NCBI GenBank assembly: GCA_963920575.1
Contig: OY986965.1
Coordinates: 2,789,072 to 2,853,071 of the forward strand
Reading direction: 5' to 3'
Source: Narthecium ossifragum
Taxonomy: Eukaryota; Streptophyta; Magnoliopsida; Dioscoreales; Nartheciaceae
DNA length: 64,000 nucleotides
Positions 15,163-28,016 of the stretch are shown one piece after another. The notes below the pieces were generated by a model. That model made no database searches. It saw only the letters and a list, made by a program, of their open reading frames with translations, and had not been told where the DNA came from. Both the position numbers and the translations under genes were made by a program. Position 1 is the stretch's first letter; every line of letters begins with the position of its first letter.

Positions 15163-15300
15163 TTGAGAGGTTTGAGAGAGAAAGAGAGGCTCTTCTTGGC
15201 CGGGTCTCCTTATCCTTTGCTTCTCTCTCTTCTTCCTTACATTAGCCTTTAGTTGATAAAAGTGACCGTTATAATATAGTTTTCGAAAATTAAGTCCAAC
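15163..15300 (-). promoter_or_regulatory. DEG2 promoter and 5' leader
   Basis: Immediately upstream of the DEG2 ATG is a CT/GA-rich leader. An A/T box reading TATATTATA on the minus strand lies near 15270-15280, about 110 bases from the ATG. The position fits a TATA box, but the start of transcription is inferred. Confidence 0.4.
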
Positions 15301-15555
15301 GTTTATAATTCAAACCTTCTATAACAATTGGACCTCTTAAATCATAACGTTTAATGTATTCTTCCAGATTTTTATGAAATAATTGGATATAAAATGATAA
15401 TTAAATGGCAATATGTCAATTTTCATTATTTTGACTATTTTGCACCAGCATCATTATAACTTTTTAAAACCTTAAAATCCAAGAATATTGAATTTTTGAT
15501 AGGTGTATATAGAATTTACAAATTTCATGAGGATATGAAGAAAAATAAGCAAAGA

Positions 15556-16110
15556 CGCTGATTGATTGGTGTACATACTGACGTCATATGTGCATTACAT
15601 ATGCCCCAATCGGTAGTGGACTACCGATTCTTTCACGTAGTCCATCGATAGGACTAGATCAATAAGGGGGTGTTTGATTACTTGTATTAGCTAATGCAGT
15701 GCACTGCATCTGCTAATGCAATGCATTGCATTTGCTAATGCAGCATTGGAGGCCCTTTTTGCATTAACTGATGCATGCATCAGTTAATGCAGTGGCCAAC
15801 CAAACAGCCTTTTGTATTAGCTGATGCATGCATTAGTTAATGCAGTGGTCAATCAAACACTGGTATAGACCAAAATATTGCATTAGCTCATGCATGCATT
15901 AACTAATACAAGCAACCAAACACCCCCTAAATGAATTATTCATCTAGTCCATTGATAGTGAGATACCGATGGACTCTATCAATGAATCGATACCTCACTA
16001 CCGATACAATTCAAATCGGTACGGAGCTACTGATTCATTGATGTAGTCCATCGGTAGATCACTACCGATGGACTACATGAATGAATAAGCATGTCCATGT
16101 ACACAAAACA
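15556..16110. mobile_element. MITE (copy 1), split by a Tourist-like MITE
   Basis: A non-coding element rich in the motif CTACCGAT / ATCGGTAG, matching over its whole length the reverse complement of 63238-63505. Copy 1 is interrupted at 15666-15927 by a second MITE. Both copies begin near TGTGCATTACA and end near a tract with ACATG. No target duplication was fixed for the outer element, so the ends are approximate. Confidence 0.75.
15666..15927. mobile_element. Tourist-like (PIF/Harbinger) MITE
   Basis: A 262-bp element with terminal inverted repeats of about 33 bp starting GGGGGTGTTTG and continuing CTTGTATTAG.TAATGCA on both ends, flanked by TAA on both sides (15663-15665 and 15928-15930). 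A three-base TAA/TTA duplication plus this terminus is typical of PIF/Harbinger MITEs. It is internally built of CTAATGCA / TGCATTAG repeats. Confidence 0.85.
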
Positions 16111-16744
16111 TTATAAGCAAGCAAGCTTATTTACAAATAAGCCTATGTTCTTCCAAACAGTTGCCAACCCTCTCCCTCTTCTCTCAAAACTCCAAGGCGA
16201 AAGCGATCTCAAAATCAAGAAAGGTACGATATCTCGCCATACATCGACAGGTTTTCCCCTTAGCTCGCCTACGGTCTTCATTTGTTTCGATAACTACACG
16301 TTTAATTTGTAGTATACATGACCAGTTCCTTGGTGTTTTTGGATAAATCATACTTCTCACCAGATTCTTTTCAAGAAGCTAAAGATGCACTAAACTTTCC
16401 TATTTTTAACAGCATTCAAGGAGAAATTATAACTTAAAAGATCATTACAAAAGCTTCAGCAGTTGACAAGATTATCTCATACAAAATATTTGAAGGAACA
16501 ACACAGAGATCATCATGCAGTTGCATTTGCACTACCATTAGCTCATTGAGCTCAGAAAACATTGTCCTTGAGTTGCGGCAGACAATGGCATAGTGATAAT
16601 CAAGTTCGGAGCCCTACATTGCCGCTAGGTCCAGATTCAGCTTTTGATATAGCAAATTGCAAAGAACTTGTAGTCCTGATCATATGCATGCAATACTTGT
16701 CTTGAAAATCACACTGATAACAGTCATTTTCTTACAAGCTGCTG
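16111..16744 (-). other. 3' flank of the ARF gene
   Basis: Sequence between the outer MITE and the ARF stop codon. The part next to 16745 is presumably ARF 3' UTR. No supported gene is visible in the rest. Confidence 0.45.
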
Positions 16745-19700
16745 CTATAGAGGTATGGCATGCAGCATTCCAGGCTTCAACTTCTCAACCTCTTTTCGAG
16801 GGTAGATGTATATCTTTTGCACCATGGAGCAGAATTCCCTGATTTCCAGAAAATATGAATAAGTTTTTGGTTGATCAGGACTGAAACTAAATTGTAGTCT
16901 GCAAAGGACGCAATACATTCAAAGACCAGCCAGAATTTAGAAAAAGACACTAACGCTGCAAAGACTGCAATTGCACTTGTAGAATATTTTGGAGATATGC
17001 AACCAAAAGCAAGCATTAAAATCTGAAGTTAAATAGGTCTTAATTCTGAACTTCATGTATGGAATTTGAGATGATTTTCTTCTCAGATTCAATCATTTAG
17101 ATCGAAAGCGATAAAAATAGCCGGCGAGAAATCATCAGGTCATGTTCAGAAGAATAAGGTGTTCTTAAGACAGCAAACTAACTGATTAAGATACTTAACT
17201 GCCAAGGATAATCTCCAATGATCATGATGTCCCCCTCATCGTCTTTGTAGATGATTTGCCAACCCTTGCTTGTATCCACTAGGTCACCTTTGAATTCAAA
17301 CATTTTGTCGAGCTGAGTGATTAGTTGCTCATACCCATCAAACCTTGATAAATCAACCGATCTCCCAAGTACACTCCCCTGTTTATGGACCTGATACCAA
17401 AAACAAGTTAACCTTCTTCATGGCTGAGAGAACTCCAAGCAAGAAATATTGAAGACCTTATAATCGAGGAAGCTGGTAGTTAACAGTATGTGATCATCAC
17501 CTTTGTACAACTCCTCGAAGCGACAAGATGAGTCATGTGTGACTGCCATTGGACGCTGCTGTAGGTGTGGCATTCAGATGGCTTTGTATTCTTGGACAGC
17601 TCAGAAAGTTGGTCAGAGTCACAAGTTGAATGGTGATTCATTGCTGGAAGTAATACATCTTGGAGGTCACTAGAGATCTCAACACCAGGAAACATGGAGG
17701 TTTCTGTATTCTCGTACACATTAACTCCAAAAATCTTCAGCATGTTCCTAGTTTGTGTTATTGACTGGCTTGAAGGTTCCTTCGTACTGGGAAACTCCAT
17801 ATCGGAGAAATCATCTAGATCACCAAGTGCCATCGGAACGCCACTTTGGCCCAATAAAGATTCAGACATCAGCAACTTCTTTACTGTCTCATTGGGTTTA
17901 GGACTATGGTTGATATTGGATTTAGGAACTTCTCGGAAACAATGGAGACCGGACCAAGTTTCTTCAAAATACATAGCATCAGGATTGCTGAGATGGTCCA
18001 CTTGATTAGACATTTTATGCCTAGTGGGGTTTGACCAGCTCTCTGATTCTCCTGCTCTCTGACAATCTGCAAATTCATTGTAGTTTTCAGTATTAGGTGG
18101 TTGCATCCGATGTTAAGCGCAGAACTTACGTGCACTTCCTTGTTGATTGTGCTTAGGAAAGGATCTCAGTCCCAGTTCCATGTTTTCTTGACCTTGCAAG
18201 ACCCCGCCATGTTGAGTATGTTCAAAATCAGCCTTTGAAGGAACTGTGCCATAAAACAAGCCCAAGCTATTAAATTTGTCAAAAGTCTGCAGAAATAAGC
18301 AAGTGAATCTAGTTCTTAATTGTCTTCATACAGATATGTTGGAGAAAGATCTGAAAAAGAATAAAACCTTCTGCACAAAATCTTGACGGTAAAGATATAT
18401 AAAAGAAGTATTTCCTTTGTGCTGACAAATTAAGCTCACCATATTTTTCCTTAAACTAGTAAATTGAGGAGTCATATAAACCTAATGAAACAGTTCACAG
18501 ACACAATATTTACTTATTTTTAATAGATGTAGGGAGGATGAATTACTAACATGTCCGTTCCCTGCAAGACCTACGTGATTTAGGAGGAAGTTGCAGATGA
18601 CCAGGATGCAATCTCTTGGATCGTGATGAAACCGAAGGATGTGCTGAAACTGAAGGATGTGCTGCAGCAGTTGTGAACACCATAATCTGCCATGGAGAAA
18701 CTTTCTCTGGGCGGACGACAGTGGCATTTCTATCCCACTGAACCTGTTGGAGAAAAGAGGCAAATACATGACAGTTTACACGTTTGTGATAGTTTATGAG
18801 TGAATAAACACGTCAGGGACATTCCAATATCTTCAACAACTGTGTATCCCATAATTAAGAGGTCATGATTGTCAGAATTCTAGTTTGATATAATTTTCGA
18901 CAAATGCAAAAATCGAACATTGCCAAATGCTCCACTATGAACATGAAAACATAAATGATGAAAGGAACTAAATAGGCATTCTTGATGCTAATATGTGAGA
19001 TGGCTTATCTTCAATTATATAGCACTGATGATTCTCTGGAAGCCATTTGGTTGCCATGTGTATTAGCTTTCTTACCTTGAAACACCTCCATTTTGAATCA
19101 GGCCAAGTTGCCGGTTCAACATCCTCTATGCTGACAATTGTACCTAGGAATCTGGATTTCAAGCAATGTAACTATAAAATTCAAGTGACAAGTATTAATG
19201 CAAGGAAAAAACAGTCAAGACTAGCATGTAATATCAGGAGTCACCTTTCATCTTGTCCATCTTGTCCATCTTCTCCTTCAAACCTCATCTTGAACCTCAT
19301 TCCAATCGAGTATTCTCTCTTGATGGAGTCCATATATTGATCACATGGAATCAAAAATTCCGAACTTCTTCTGAAAGAACATTTTCAAGTTTCAGATTTA
19401 AGATACCAAAGAAAAGCAGAAGCAAATTGAGACGGAAAAATAAAGTATGAAACTCGAGACAGTCTCATTGCATTGGGACACAGCTTAGCACTCCACATAG
19501 AAGATTTGTAAGAGACTGAGAGGCATACTTAATGTATAACAACAATCACAGCGACTTATTTTACTGTGCACAATTGCACTTCTAGCATGGTCTTAAATAG
19601 CATAACATCTAACTTTAGATCATATAAATGTTCTGCCAATAACAAAGATCTTTCAGACAATATAGCCATTATAGAAGCTTAATTTAAGCTAGTAAAGACT

Positions 19701-22700
19701 GCCTATTGCTTACCGAGGCCAGTAATACACAGTGAACATGGTACCAGTGGTCACAGCATGAGATGCTGAAGCAAGCAAACCATGTTGCATACTTTGGCTG
19801 GATATGACAGATGGTGGTGGAATAGTTTGTTGTCTCATTGCACGACGAATGCCAATACGAAGCTCTCCATTTGCACCTCTGAAAAGAGGAAACAACTATA
19901 ATCAAACAAGTTTCCAGAATACGTGTCATCTAGTTCAAAAATCCCCTCTTTGAGCAAAAGATCTGTGGGTCAAATAATTGCCAGGTAAAATATCCAGAGG
20001 CAAAATGAATAATGGTTCCTATTCTAAGTGAAATATCACAAGTATAGCTCCGCAATAGAGGGTTTAAGGGGTGAGGGAAAAACTAACCTCATAAAAATAA
20101 ATACATCTCCTGAAACAAGTTTTTTGGAGTGCACAAATGCACTCCAACCAGTGGTAAGTAAGTGCCTCTTTGGCTGGCCTGGAGATTACAATGCAAGTTA
20201 TGGAAATCAAGAATGATGAAAAAGGAGTATTACATACTGAAACTAAGTGTACTATAATGATGTGCAAAGCCATGGCCATGCAGACTGTACACAGATTTCT
20301 AGGCACCTTTATGAGTTCTTAGCAACAGATATGTATGTAGAAAAGCACTTTTCTAGAGAATAAGTACCCACGAAGATGATAAGATAGATTTAGGCGTATG
20401 ACGTTTATGGAAATAGTCCTCATCAAAATGCCAAAAGGCAAATGCACCAAGCTAATTTCATGATTCAGGTGTGTTAATGTGACTAAGAAATATTTCTTGC
20501 GCTGACTTGTTCCTAAAAATTTAGTTCTTAGAATTCCAGCAATCAGTACTTTGTAATAATCAAAGAGGCATTGTGGCTAAAATGGCAAAGCGAAACAGAA
20601 AAACCCTTGCAATTGTTCAGTAACAACCACTTTGCATTACAATGTGTTTAGGATTTTTGTCCAATCTGCAACAGAAGATGTTGTGTTTCTTCAGTTTAAC
20701 ATAATAACAACCATAAACATGCATTTTGAACGAATTCATGTTTTAGATTGAATCTCACAATCTTTCCAAGGCCAATCACACTGTGTAAGTCATGTTTCCA
20801 TTGAGTCATAATGTCTTTTTAGGCCAATTAATAACAGTGCAAAAGACCAACGAACATTGAAAACATCTCAAACTGGACTTACCACGAAAAATATGTCGAA
20901 AGGTCCACTCTTGCCCATGCAAATCCTTCGCTACAAGCTTCTGAACTGGGGGTTGTTGGGACATGTCCTGACAAAACAGCGACGAACATCAAAGATTCTT
21001 AGCATTAAGATTTTATACGCAGAAAGTTTAGGATAACAGCTTCAACCATTTTAAGAATTACATGTATAAACTAATTTAAATGCATGAAAATCCATCTGCG
21101 TGTGGGAAACTGATGATCAGATGTGTCAATAATTGTATTCTTGTTGTAAGATGATCCACAATAAACTTACCCAATTGGATCTACTTACATGCAAAAAGTA
21201 ACTCCATTTCTATCAAAGCAAATCTTACTTAAAACTAATTTAAAAGGAAACAACTATTCTAATGGAGATAAACACCTAATCAAGCGTATTCTGAATAACT
21301 CAACAGGGGATACCTGCTACTTTTTACACATTCTACAGAAACTAACCAGTGGAGGAAGGCACTCATCCGCATGTCGCTTTAGAACAGAGAATCCTCCATG
21401 TGTGCTGGTGTCAGATGCAGTGAGAATCTTGCAGAAGGAAAATATAGGTGGTTTTGGGGTTGAATTCTGCAACTCTTCGTTCTCAGTAGCATTCTCATTC
21501 TGCTGTTTCAGACACTAAACACAGATCATTAAAACAGGTATTTTATCACCTAATGAGAAGCCAGCTTTGTCCAATTTCATCACTCTAACAAAATCTCAAC
21601 AAAGCAACGTCCAACCTCGGGTTCTGGAAGCAAAGTAATTTGTGCAAACACTTCATCTGTTTCCCTCTCAGCCTGCAGAACCAGGCAAAAATACACAACA
21701 GTAAATGATACTAGCTGAAACTATAGTAACTCAGCAACCACAGCCCAAACAAACAGATGTTATCAATTCCCATAAGGAAGAAGAGACCTTTAGCTGAATG
21801 TTGACAACTCGGCATAGTATCTTGGAAGGTAGATCATAGATGGGCATTTGGCGCTTCGTGTCTTCATTAGCACAAGTATCAACCTGCAGGTCAACAGAAT
21901 AAACTAATACAGTAAATCATTGCCATAAAGGTTAATCAATGGCTAATTATGAAGTGATGATGACACGAGCTTATGCACATCTATGCAACCATATTAATAG
22001 TAAGGTTTCCAGTTAGCCACAGCGTCAATGCCGTCGAAGAGGATGAATGTACCTGCTCCATGTGACCCTGAGGGAAGTAGAAAAGCCGCTGTCCGGCTCG
22101 AGGAATGGACACGAGGGGGCCTGCGCATGCACGCCAGAGTTCGGTGAAGACATCATCTCCATCTGAAACCAGAGTACGCATAAGTCACAGACGCGATCTT
22201 AGGCCAGTGTTCAAAATGTTACAGATATGCTATTGTACATTATTATAGTATGATTAAAGCATTAAGTCTTGAGACAACCCAAGAACAACATGATGCAAGC
22301 AAGTTAAATGGCAAATTGCAATAGGGAAAGAGGAAAATACAGATGAACGAGACATGTATCCTTCCAAATGCAAGATAAACAAAAGGCAAACATCAATAAA
22401 TACGAAAAAAAATGGATGCATTCAGGTTCAAAAAGAACATAAGGGGCCCTGATCCTAGCATTACCCATCAAAAAGGCCAGCATAAAGAAGGGGAGAAAAA
22501 AAATTCCAGCAGGCAATATGATCAACTTTTACGCTAAAAACAGAACAATCCTATAACCAAAGCCAAAATAGGGGAGGAAAAATCGTGCAAAGCAGCCGTA
22601 CTTTCTGAAGGCAACCAACAAGACTAAACATCAAAAAGCAAAAGAGCCGAGTATGGTAATCATCTCCTCCATTCAAGAAGGAAACAAAGAAGAATGGCAA

Positions 22701-23828
22701 GTGCAGCATTCTTCTATGTGGAATGAAAACAAAGCAGGAAAAGCAACTTGGTTATTTGGATCCAACCATTGAAGCAAAGCCAGTCAAAGAAAGACCCAAC
22801 TTACACGTCAATCACCAGGTATCCACACTGTCTTGAAACCATACTCCATAAATCACAGGAACCAGACAAAATAATGCAGGAGTGAATGCCAAGAACCCAA
22901 AATCAAGCACCGTTTCCACAAAATTTTTGCAGGAAAAGGGGGGAAGATCTTAACAGAAGAATATAAAGAAAACCCACAAGTTTGACAATGACTCCCTAAA
23001 GGCAAACAATGTCTAAATAGAGAAAATGCGGTGAACAACACCACCATCGCCGAATTAGTAAAAAAATAACATGGATAAAGTATTAAAAGGCAACCTTTTC
23101 TTTTAAAGAATACTTAATCATACTTTGCCCACACATGAACAAAAAGAACAAAGATTGGAGAGGTTTTTTCCAACCCTGTTGCAATTTATTATTCCGGAAC
23201 CCCAAACTCCAGGTATAGATAAAAAGGAAGAGAACCCATAGCTTTACTGCTAGCTAAAGCCACAACAGAACAAAGAAAGCAACCATTTAACATAGTTTTC
23301 AACACCACCAACATCACCACCACCTAATTTCATGCAATAAAAAGATTCAAAAGGTAATGTTGCAACTTACAAGACCATCTTCTTTAATTTCTTAGATGAC
23401 ACTGAGCAAAAAGGTCTGACTTGTTTTCAAATGAAGAGAAGAAACAGCGCATCAACTGTATACCCATTATTCCAACACCTCATAAACAGTGCATATCCAA
23501 CAAATAAATAAAAAATGTCCTATAAATGATAGACAACTGAACAGAGCACACCAAAAGTGACTATTTAATCAGCCAATCTAAGAAAACTAATTTCTACAAA
23601 GATCAACGCATCCACGATCCGAAAAAGCAACGCAAACAATGAAATATGCAAGGAACCAAATTTGACCCAAAAGTCCAATCCTCCATAAAGAAACCCAACA
23701 TCTACATTAGCAGTATTCAACATAACCATGACCACCACCTTCATCCATGAGCAAAACGAGATCAATAAGAAAAAAAGGATTGGAAGTTGGCCATCATCAC
23801 CTTGGTCAGAGAGGCCATTCCCCTCCAT
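16745..23828 (-). CDS. ARF1/ARF2-like auxin response factor
   Basis: DNA-binding transcription factor of the auxin pathway. Coding exons read in order: 23801-23828, 22053-22162, 21788-21883, 21616-21672, 21347-21502, 20883-20967, 20088-20178, 19714-19878, 19245-19370, 19076-19151, about 18575-18743, about 18130-18286, 17501-18066, 17200-17390, 16745-16838; roughly 720 residues. Seen: [16 protein letters not shown] and [10 protein letters not shown] at the N terminus; the B3 domain core ([19 protein letters not shown]) and [15 protein letters not shown]; the ARF domain ending with VRPEKVSPW; and a C-terminal PB1 domain with the basic face [20 protein letters not shown] and the acidic face DDEGD. 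The RSCTKVHKQG and PWQEFC segments resemble ARF2, and no Gln-rich middle is seen, so a clade B repressor is likely. The exon 11/12 junction is uncertain (see findings). The start is the ATG in a strong context at 23826-23828. Confidence 0.92.
22163..23800 (-). other. long first intron of the ARF gene
   Basis: A 1.64-kb intron after a first coding exon of only 28 nt (donor CAAG|GTGATG, acceptor TTTCAG|ATGGAG). No gene or repeat is obvious inside. A long leading intron near the start of an ARF gene may affect expression, but nothing in the sequence proves this. Confidence 0.7.
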
Positions 23829-24300
23829 CCCCTCTCCTCCTCCTCTCCTCTCTCTTCCCAGGCCAGGTGAAGTTATCAAGACAACAAGACTCTACAAGTA
23901 AAACCCATCAATAGAACTTTAAATGCACGAAAATAACGCGGCCGTCCTCCTCCTTAATGAGCCTTTGCCTTCCCTTTCCTATATTTAGCACTGCAACTCT
24001 ACCCTCCTGGAGAAGTATACGTTTTAATTGTCACTGTGGGAAAGCATTGGCATATGGGTCTAGTGTTGCCGGTGGCTGCCACCAAAGCACGCCGTACAGA
24101 GAGGCAGACCACAAACTGCTGACACCACCGAGAGAGATAGAGAGAGAGAAAGCAATGCCTGCAGAGCTGGCTTTCATAGGGAGTAGAGAGAGAAAGAGAG
24201 ATTGTGTGTGTGTTAAGGTGGTAATAACTATGGTTAGTGGATTAAATGCGTTGCAGAGAGTCGTTAATGAAGACCAAGATAAGGAACTATAAAGAAGCTG
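23829..24300 (-). promoter_or_regulatory. ARF promoter region
   Basis: Upstream of the ARF ATG on the minus strand. A TATA-like AAATATAG lies near 23978-23985, about 150 bases upstream of the ATG, followed by a CT-rich leader. GAGA-type stretches (AGAGAGAGA) occur at 24130-24200. No clear auxin response element (TGTCTC) was noted here. Confidence 0.4.
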
Positions 24301-24689
24301 TGCATGGAATCGAATCATCGTCGTCTCCATCGTCTCCTTTAAAGCCAACCAGTTCTCTCTCTCTCCTCTATCCTCGTGTTACGGGACATGCAAAAGAGCC
24401 AAGCCGTACTGTACCAGCGCTTCGAACAGTAGCTGTCGGGTTGGGGAAACGGAGATCGGGACGATGTCGAGCGTTTCCTATATTTCCTAAGGAGGACTCT
24501 CTTTTTTCGGTTAATCGAGGATAAATCATTTTCAATGGAATTATTTTTAGAGTTAATTGACATTTAAGTCTATGAGAATGAATATTTGCCAAAAAATCCC
24601 GGATACATTTTTCTTAAGACATTTAGGCCCTAATATCTTTTTTAAATATAAAATGTCGTTCCAAGATTTCCAACGTATGGAGACTTCTC

Positions 24690-25440
24690 AGACTGTTCGT
24701 TTTCTCAGTGAAAAATAACTACCATCAAATCTGAAAAGTAACTTCTAATGAAAAGTAAGCTACTTTTCATATTAAATCAATGGAAAATAACTAATGAAAA
24801 GTAATTATAAGTTACTTTCAATGTACAAGTTATTTTTCACTATTTTGTAATTATATAAGTTACTTTGCATGTATACAAGCTACATTTGTAAAAGTTATTT
24901 TCCATATATAAGTTACTTTACACTTTTTTTGTAATCGTACGAGTAACTTTTCAATTTTTTTTGGAAAATAACCTGTAGCAATTATGGAAATCATGATAAG
25001 TTATTTTTCACTTTTTTACAATTGTACAAGTTACTTTTCATGTGTACAAGTTACTTTTCATGTACAAGTTACTTTGCATGTATACAAGCTACATTTGTAA
25101 AAGTTACTTCCATGTACAAATTATTTTCCATGTACAAGTTATTTTTCACTATTTTTGCAATTGTACAAGTTACTTTCCATTTTTTTGAAAAAACATGTAA
25201 CAATTATGAAAATCATGGTAAGTTACTTTTCACTTTTTGTAATTGTATAAGTTACTTTCCATGTGTACAAGATACATTTGTGCAAGTTACTTTCCATGTA
25301 CAATTTACTTTCCACTATTTTTCCAATTGTATAAGTTATTTTGCATGTATACAAGATACATTTGTAGAAGTTATTTTCCATGTATAAGTTACTTTTCCAT
25401 TTTTTTTTGTAATTGTACAAGTTACTTTGCATGTTTACAA
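24690..25440. repeat. degenerate AT-rich tandem array (ACAAGTTACTTT units)
   Basis: About 750 bp of irregular short units around TACAAGTTACTTTCCATG and GTATACAAG.TACATTTGT, with higher-order copies of several units. Any open frames are by-products of the repeats (Tyr/Phe/Cys-rich). No gene. Confidence 0.75.
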
Positions 25441-25835
25441 TTATGGAAGACTGAATTGGTGACAGGGGAACCTGGATTGGTGACGGAGGAGCTTGGATCG
25501 GTGACGGAGAGACTGGATTGGTGGCAAGGAAGCTTAGATCGGAGGGGGTGGAATAGGGAGGTGTGGGAGCCAGCTTGGAGGGAGGTGTGGAGGTTGATGG
25601 GTTCGGGGGTTCCGAGTAGTAGGAGGGATGTGAGGACCTATCCCTCTATTCCTGTGGCTCGTTGTTGACCACAAGGGCAATTTGGTAAATTGCACCTTGT
25701 CGGTTTGTTTCACACCCGCGCGTGCACACACTGATCTTGATTGTGTATGTGTTTGAATAGAATAGTTAGGTGGACCCGGGTCGAAAGATCCTGAATTGGG
25801 CTTGAGTTTGGCCCAATTCTGATTCCCTGTGCAGG

Positions 25836-25945
25836 TTGGATCGATCCAAACTCCACTTTGGATCGATCCAGGATGCACTAGGGAGTGGTGGGCGCCAGTG
25901 GAGTTTGGATCGATCCAAGGTGGAGTTTGGATCGATCCAACTCGA
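25836..25945. promoter_or_regulatory. GATCGATC palindrome cluster upstream of LTR TATA box
   Basis: Four copies of a palindrome reading TTGGATCGATCCA or longer (two extend to the 14-base TTGGATCGATCCAA) lie within 110 bp, ending about 15 bases before TATAAG at 25959. Spacing is irregular and the DNA between sites is not repeated, so this is not a simple tandem repeat. Confidence 0.7.
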
Positions 25946-26319
25946 ACTGGAGTGTCCGTATAAGAGCGGACGTGATGCTTCCTTTCTCTTTTCTTTTCGA
26001 TTCCGCTGCGATTGGGCTCAGATCCGATGAAATCTTGAGAGGATTTAGGAAGATCCAAGTCTTGGCTTCGTGGATTGAAGTAGCTCTTGTCGAGGTAAGG
26101 TTTCTACCTACGGGTTTGGTTGGGTTTTTCTCGTGTTCTTCGTCGTTTTCGCCGAATTCGGGTTTGTTTTGAGTAGATCTCCATGTATAAGTGATGGTTT
26201 CCGATTTTGAAGCCATGAGTAGTTTCGTGAGCATCAGATCTACCAACCCACCAAGTTTGGTGAAGTTTGGTTTGGTTTTCCGGCCATGATCGCTGTCGAA
26301 AGTTGGCTGGAGGCCTGAT

Positions 26320-26540
26320 TGGGATCGATCCAAGTTGCACTCAAGATGGTCTGTTCACTGGTGGAAGTTGGATCGATCCATGGGTATGTGGGATTGATCC
26401 AGTGCTTCCCATGAACAGTGTTTGAGGGTGACAGAGAATGGTTTTCTTGGTTTTTCTAGTCGGATCGATCCAAGGGCAAATCGGATCGATCCAAGGGCAA
26501 GTCGGATCAATCCATGGGTGTGTTGGATCGATCCAACGTG
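26320..26540. repeat. second GATCGATC cluster in the same LTR
   Basis: Five perfect GGATCGATCC sites and two one-base variants (GATTGATC, GATCAATC) in 220 bp, downstream of the presumed transcription start. Confidence 0.7.
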
Positions 26541-27707
26541 CACCAGAATGCGTTTTTAAGGCTGTTTTGCCCGCGGGGCTTCGTATGTATGCGGTTTTAG
26601 CGGTTTTGCCCGCGGGGCTTGCCATGATAGTTTGTTTACCGCTTTAATGACATGTTAGTGATATTGCTATAAACTGTTGTCTGTTACCGCTTTGTGGTTG
26701 AACCGGGAGAGTGATGACTCCCGGGATTGTGTAGAATAAATGGGCTGACTGTATGTCCTTTATCGCTTTGTGGTTAACCGAGGGAGTCATGACCCTCGGG
26801 AATGTCTAGTATAAATGGGTTGAAGGTGTGCCCTTGATCGTTGCATGTTTATACTGTTGTTTTGTCTAGCTTTCTTGTGCATTAGAGGCATGTTAGGCTA
26901 GGCGTGGGCGGTGGTTGGCCGCCGATCTGGGGCTCTCGGGTGGCTCGGATCTAACTTTAGGACCGAGGCTGGATAGTGAGGCATAGGGTTTGACTGTAGC
27001 ACTGTTAATCTGATGTTTGGGGTTCGTTCCTTGTACTCTTGTATCAATTGCTAAGAGGTGGATGTCGTTATCCCGACATGTGTCGTCATGCTTGGTATCC
27101 AGCATGGGTAAGGGTGTTCTACATGTGTTGAGGTTCTCCTTGTTGTGGCGGAAGAGGGTTACATGGACAAGAATCCTGGGGGTATCGATGGGATTTATGG
27201 GCTCCCTGGCAAGCCTTAGCTTTTGATTTGGAGTCTAGAGGTCGTGTTAGCTGTGTTGCTTTGAGTGCTGAGAGTTGGTTGTCATAACCACGGTTGTTCC
27301 GCCAAATGTGGAGGTCCCGTTTGGAGAGGGGTGTCCTACTCAGTACTCTAAGCAGCAGAGTCAACACCCACCCAACCTATCCTAGCATGTCTAATGCACA
27401 GAAAAAAGGGCAGGATAAGTATGATAAAGCTGTAAACAAACAACACAGCAAGGGCACACCTTCGGCCCATTTATACTAAACACTCCCGAGGGTCATGACT
27501 CCCTCGGTTCACCACAAAGCGGTAAGGGCATACCGTCAGCCCATTTATTCTACACACCTGGGAGGCATCACCCTCCCAGTTCAACCACAAAGCGATGAGC
27601 ATTCATACATAATTCATTACAGGATAAACCCCGAGGGTAAAACCGTAAAAAGTCACTTGCATGCGAAGCCCCGCGGGCAAAACTCTTGAAAACCCTCTCT
27701 GCTACTG

Positions 27708-28016
27708 AAGGATCGATCCTCACCAAGGGAAGGATCGATCATCCAAGCAACAGTGAGCTTCCCTCGCTGTCGAGCCAAAGAAGATCGATCATTCCTCCCA
27801 GGGAGATCGATCTCTTTGGTGACAGAGGGCACCCTTCCAGTCGCACCAGGGAAGATCGATCCTTCCTCCCAGGAAGATCGATCATTCTCGGGACGAAGGG
27901 TAACCATGCTTACCCAGGCCCCATGATCGATCTCCTCCCATAAGAAGATCGATCATGTGCTGGGCGCAGCAAGCCCACACCAGAGGACCGATCCTTCCTC
28001 CCAGAAGGATCGATCA
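27708..28016. repeat. GATCGATC cluster in right arm
   Basis: Nine perfect GATCGATC sites plus one variant (GACCGATC) in 310 bp. The flanking bases differ from those in the left arm (AAGATCGATC, GAGATCGATC and so on), so only the 8-base core is conserved between the arms. Confidence 0.7.

Larger units (their letters stand above)
25629..27250 (+). mobile_element. LTR-like sequence, plus orientation (left arm of long inverted repeat)
   Basis: Begins TGTGAGGACC. It shares many blocks with the reverse complement of 27250-28856 and of 60300-62504: for example CAAGGGCAATTTGG near its start, GTGCATTAGAGGCATG, and GGCTCTCGGG.(G/A)GCTCGGATCTA. A TATA box (TATAAG at 25959-25964) follows a cluster of four GGATCGATCC sites, and a second cluster lies downstream. 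No coding domain. I infer an LTR or LTR-derived non-autonomous element, probably Ty3-like. Confidence 0.65.

Noticed and set aside
26341..26625. Repeated peptide WIDPT/GSIQ as a real repeat protein
   Set aside because: The peptides are just translations of GGATCGATCC sites; spacers do not keep frame between copies and the other strand and other clusters give different peptides.
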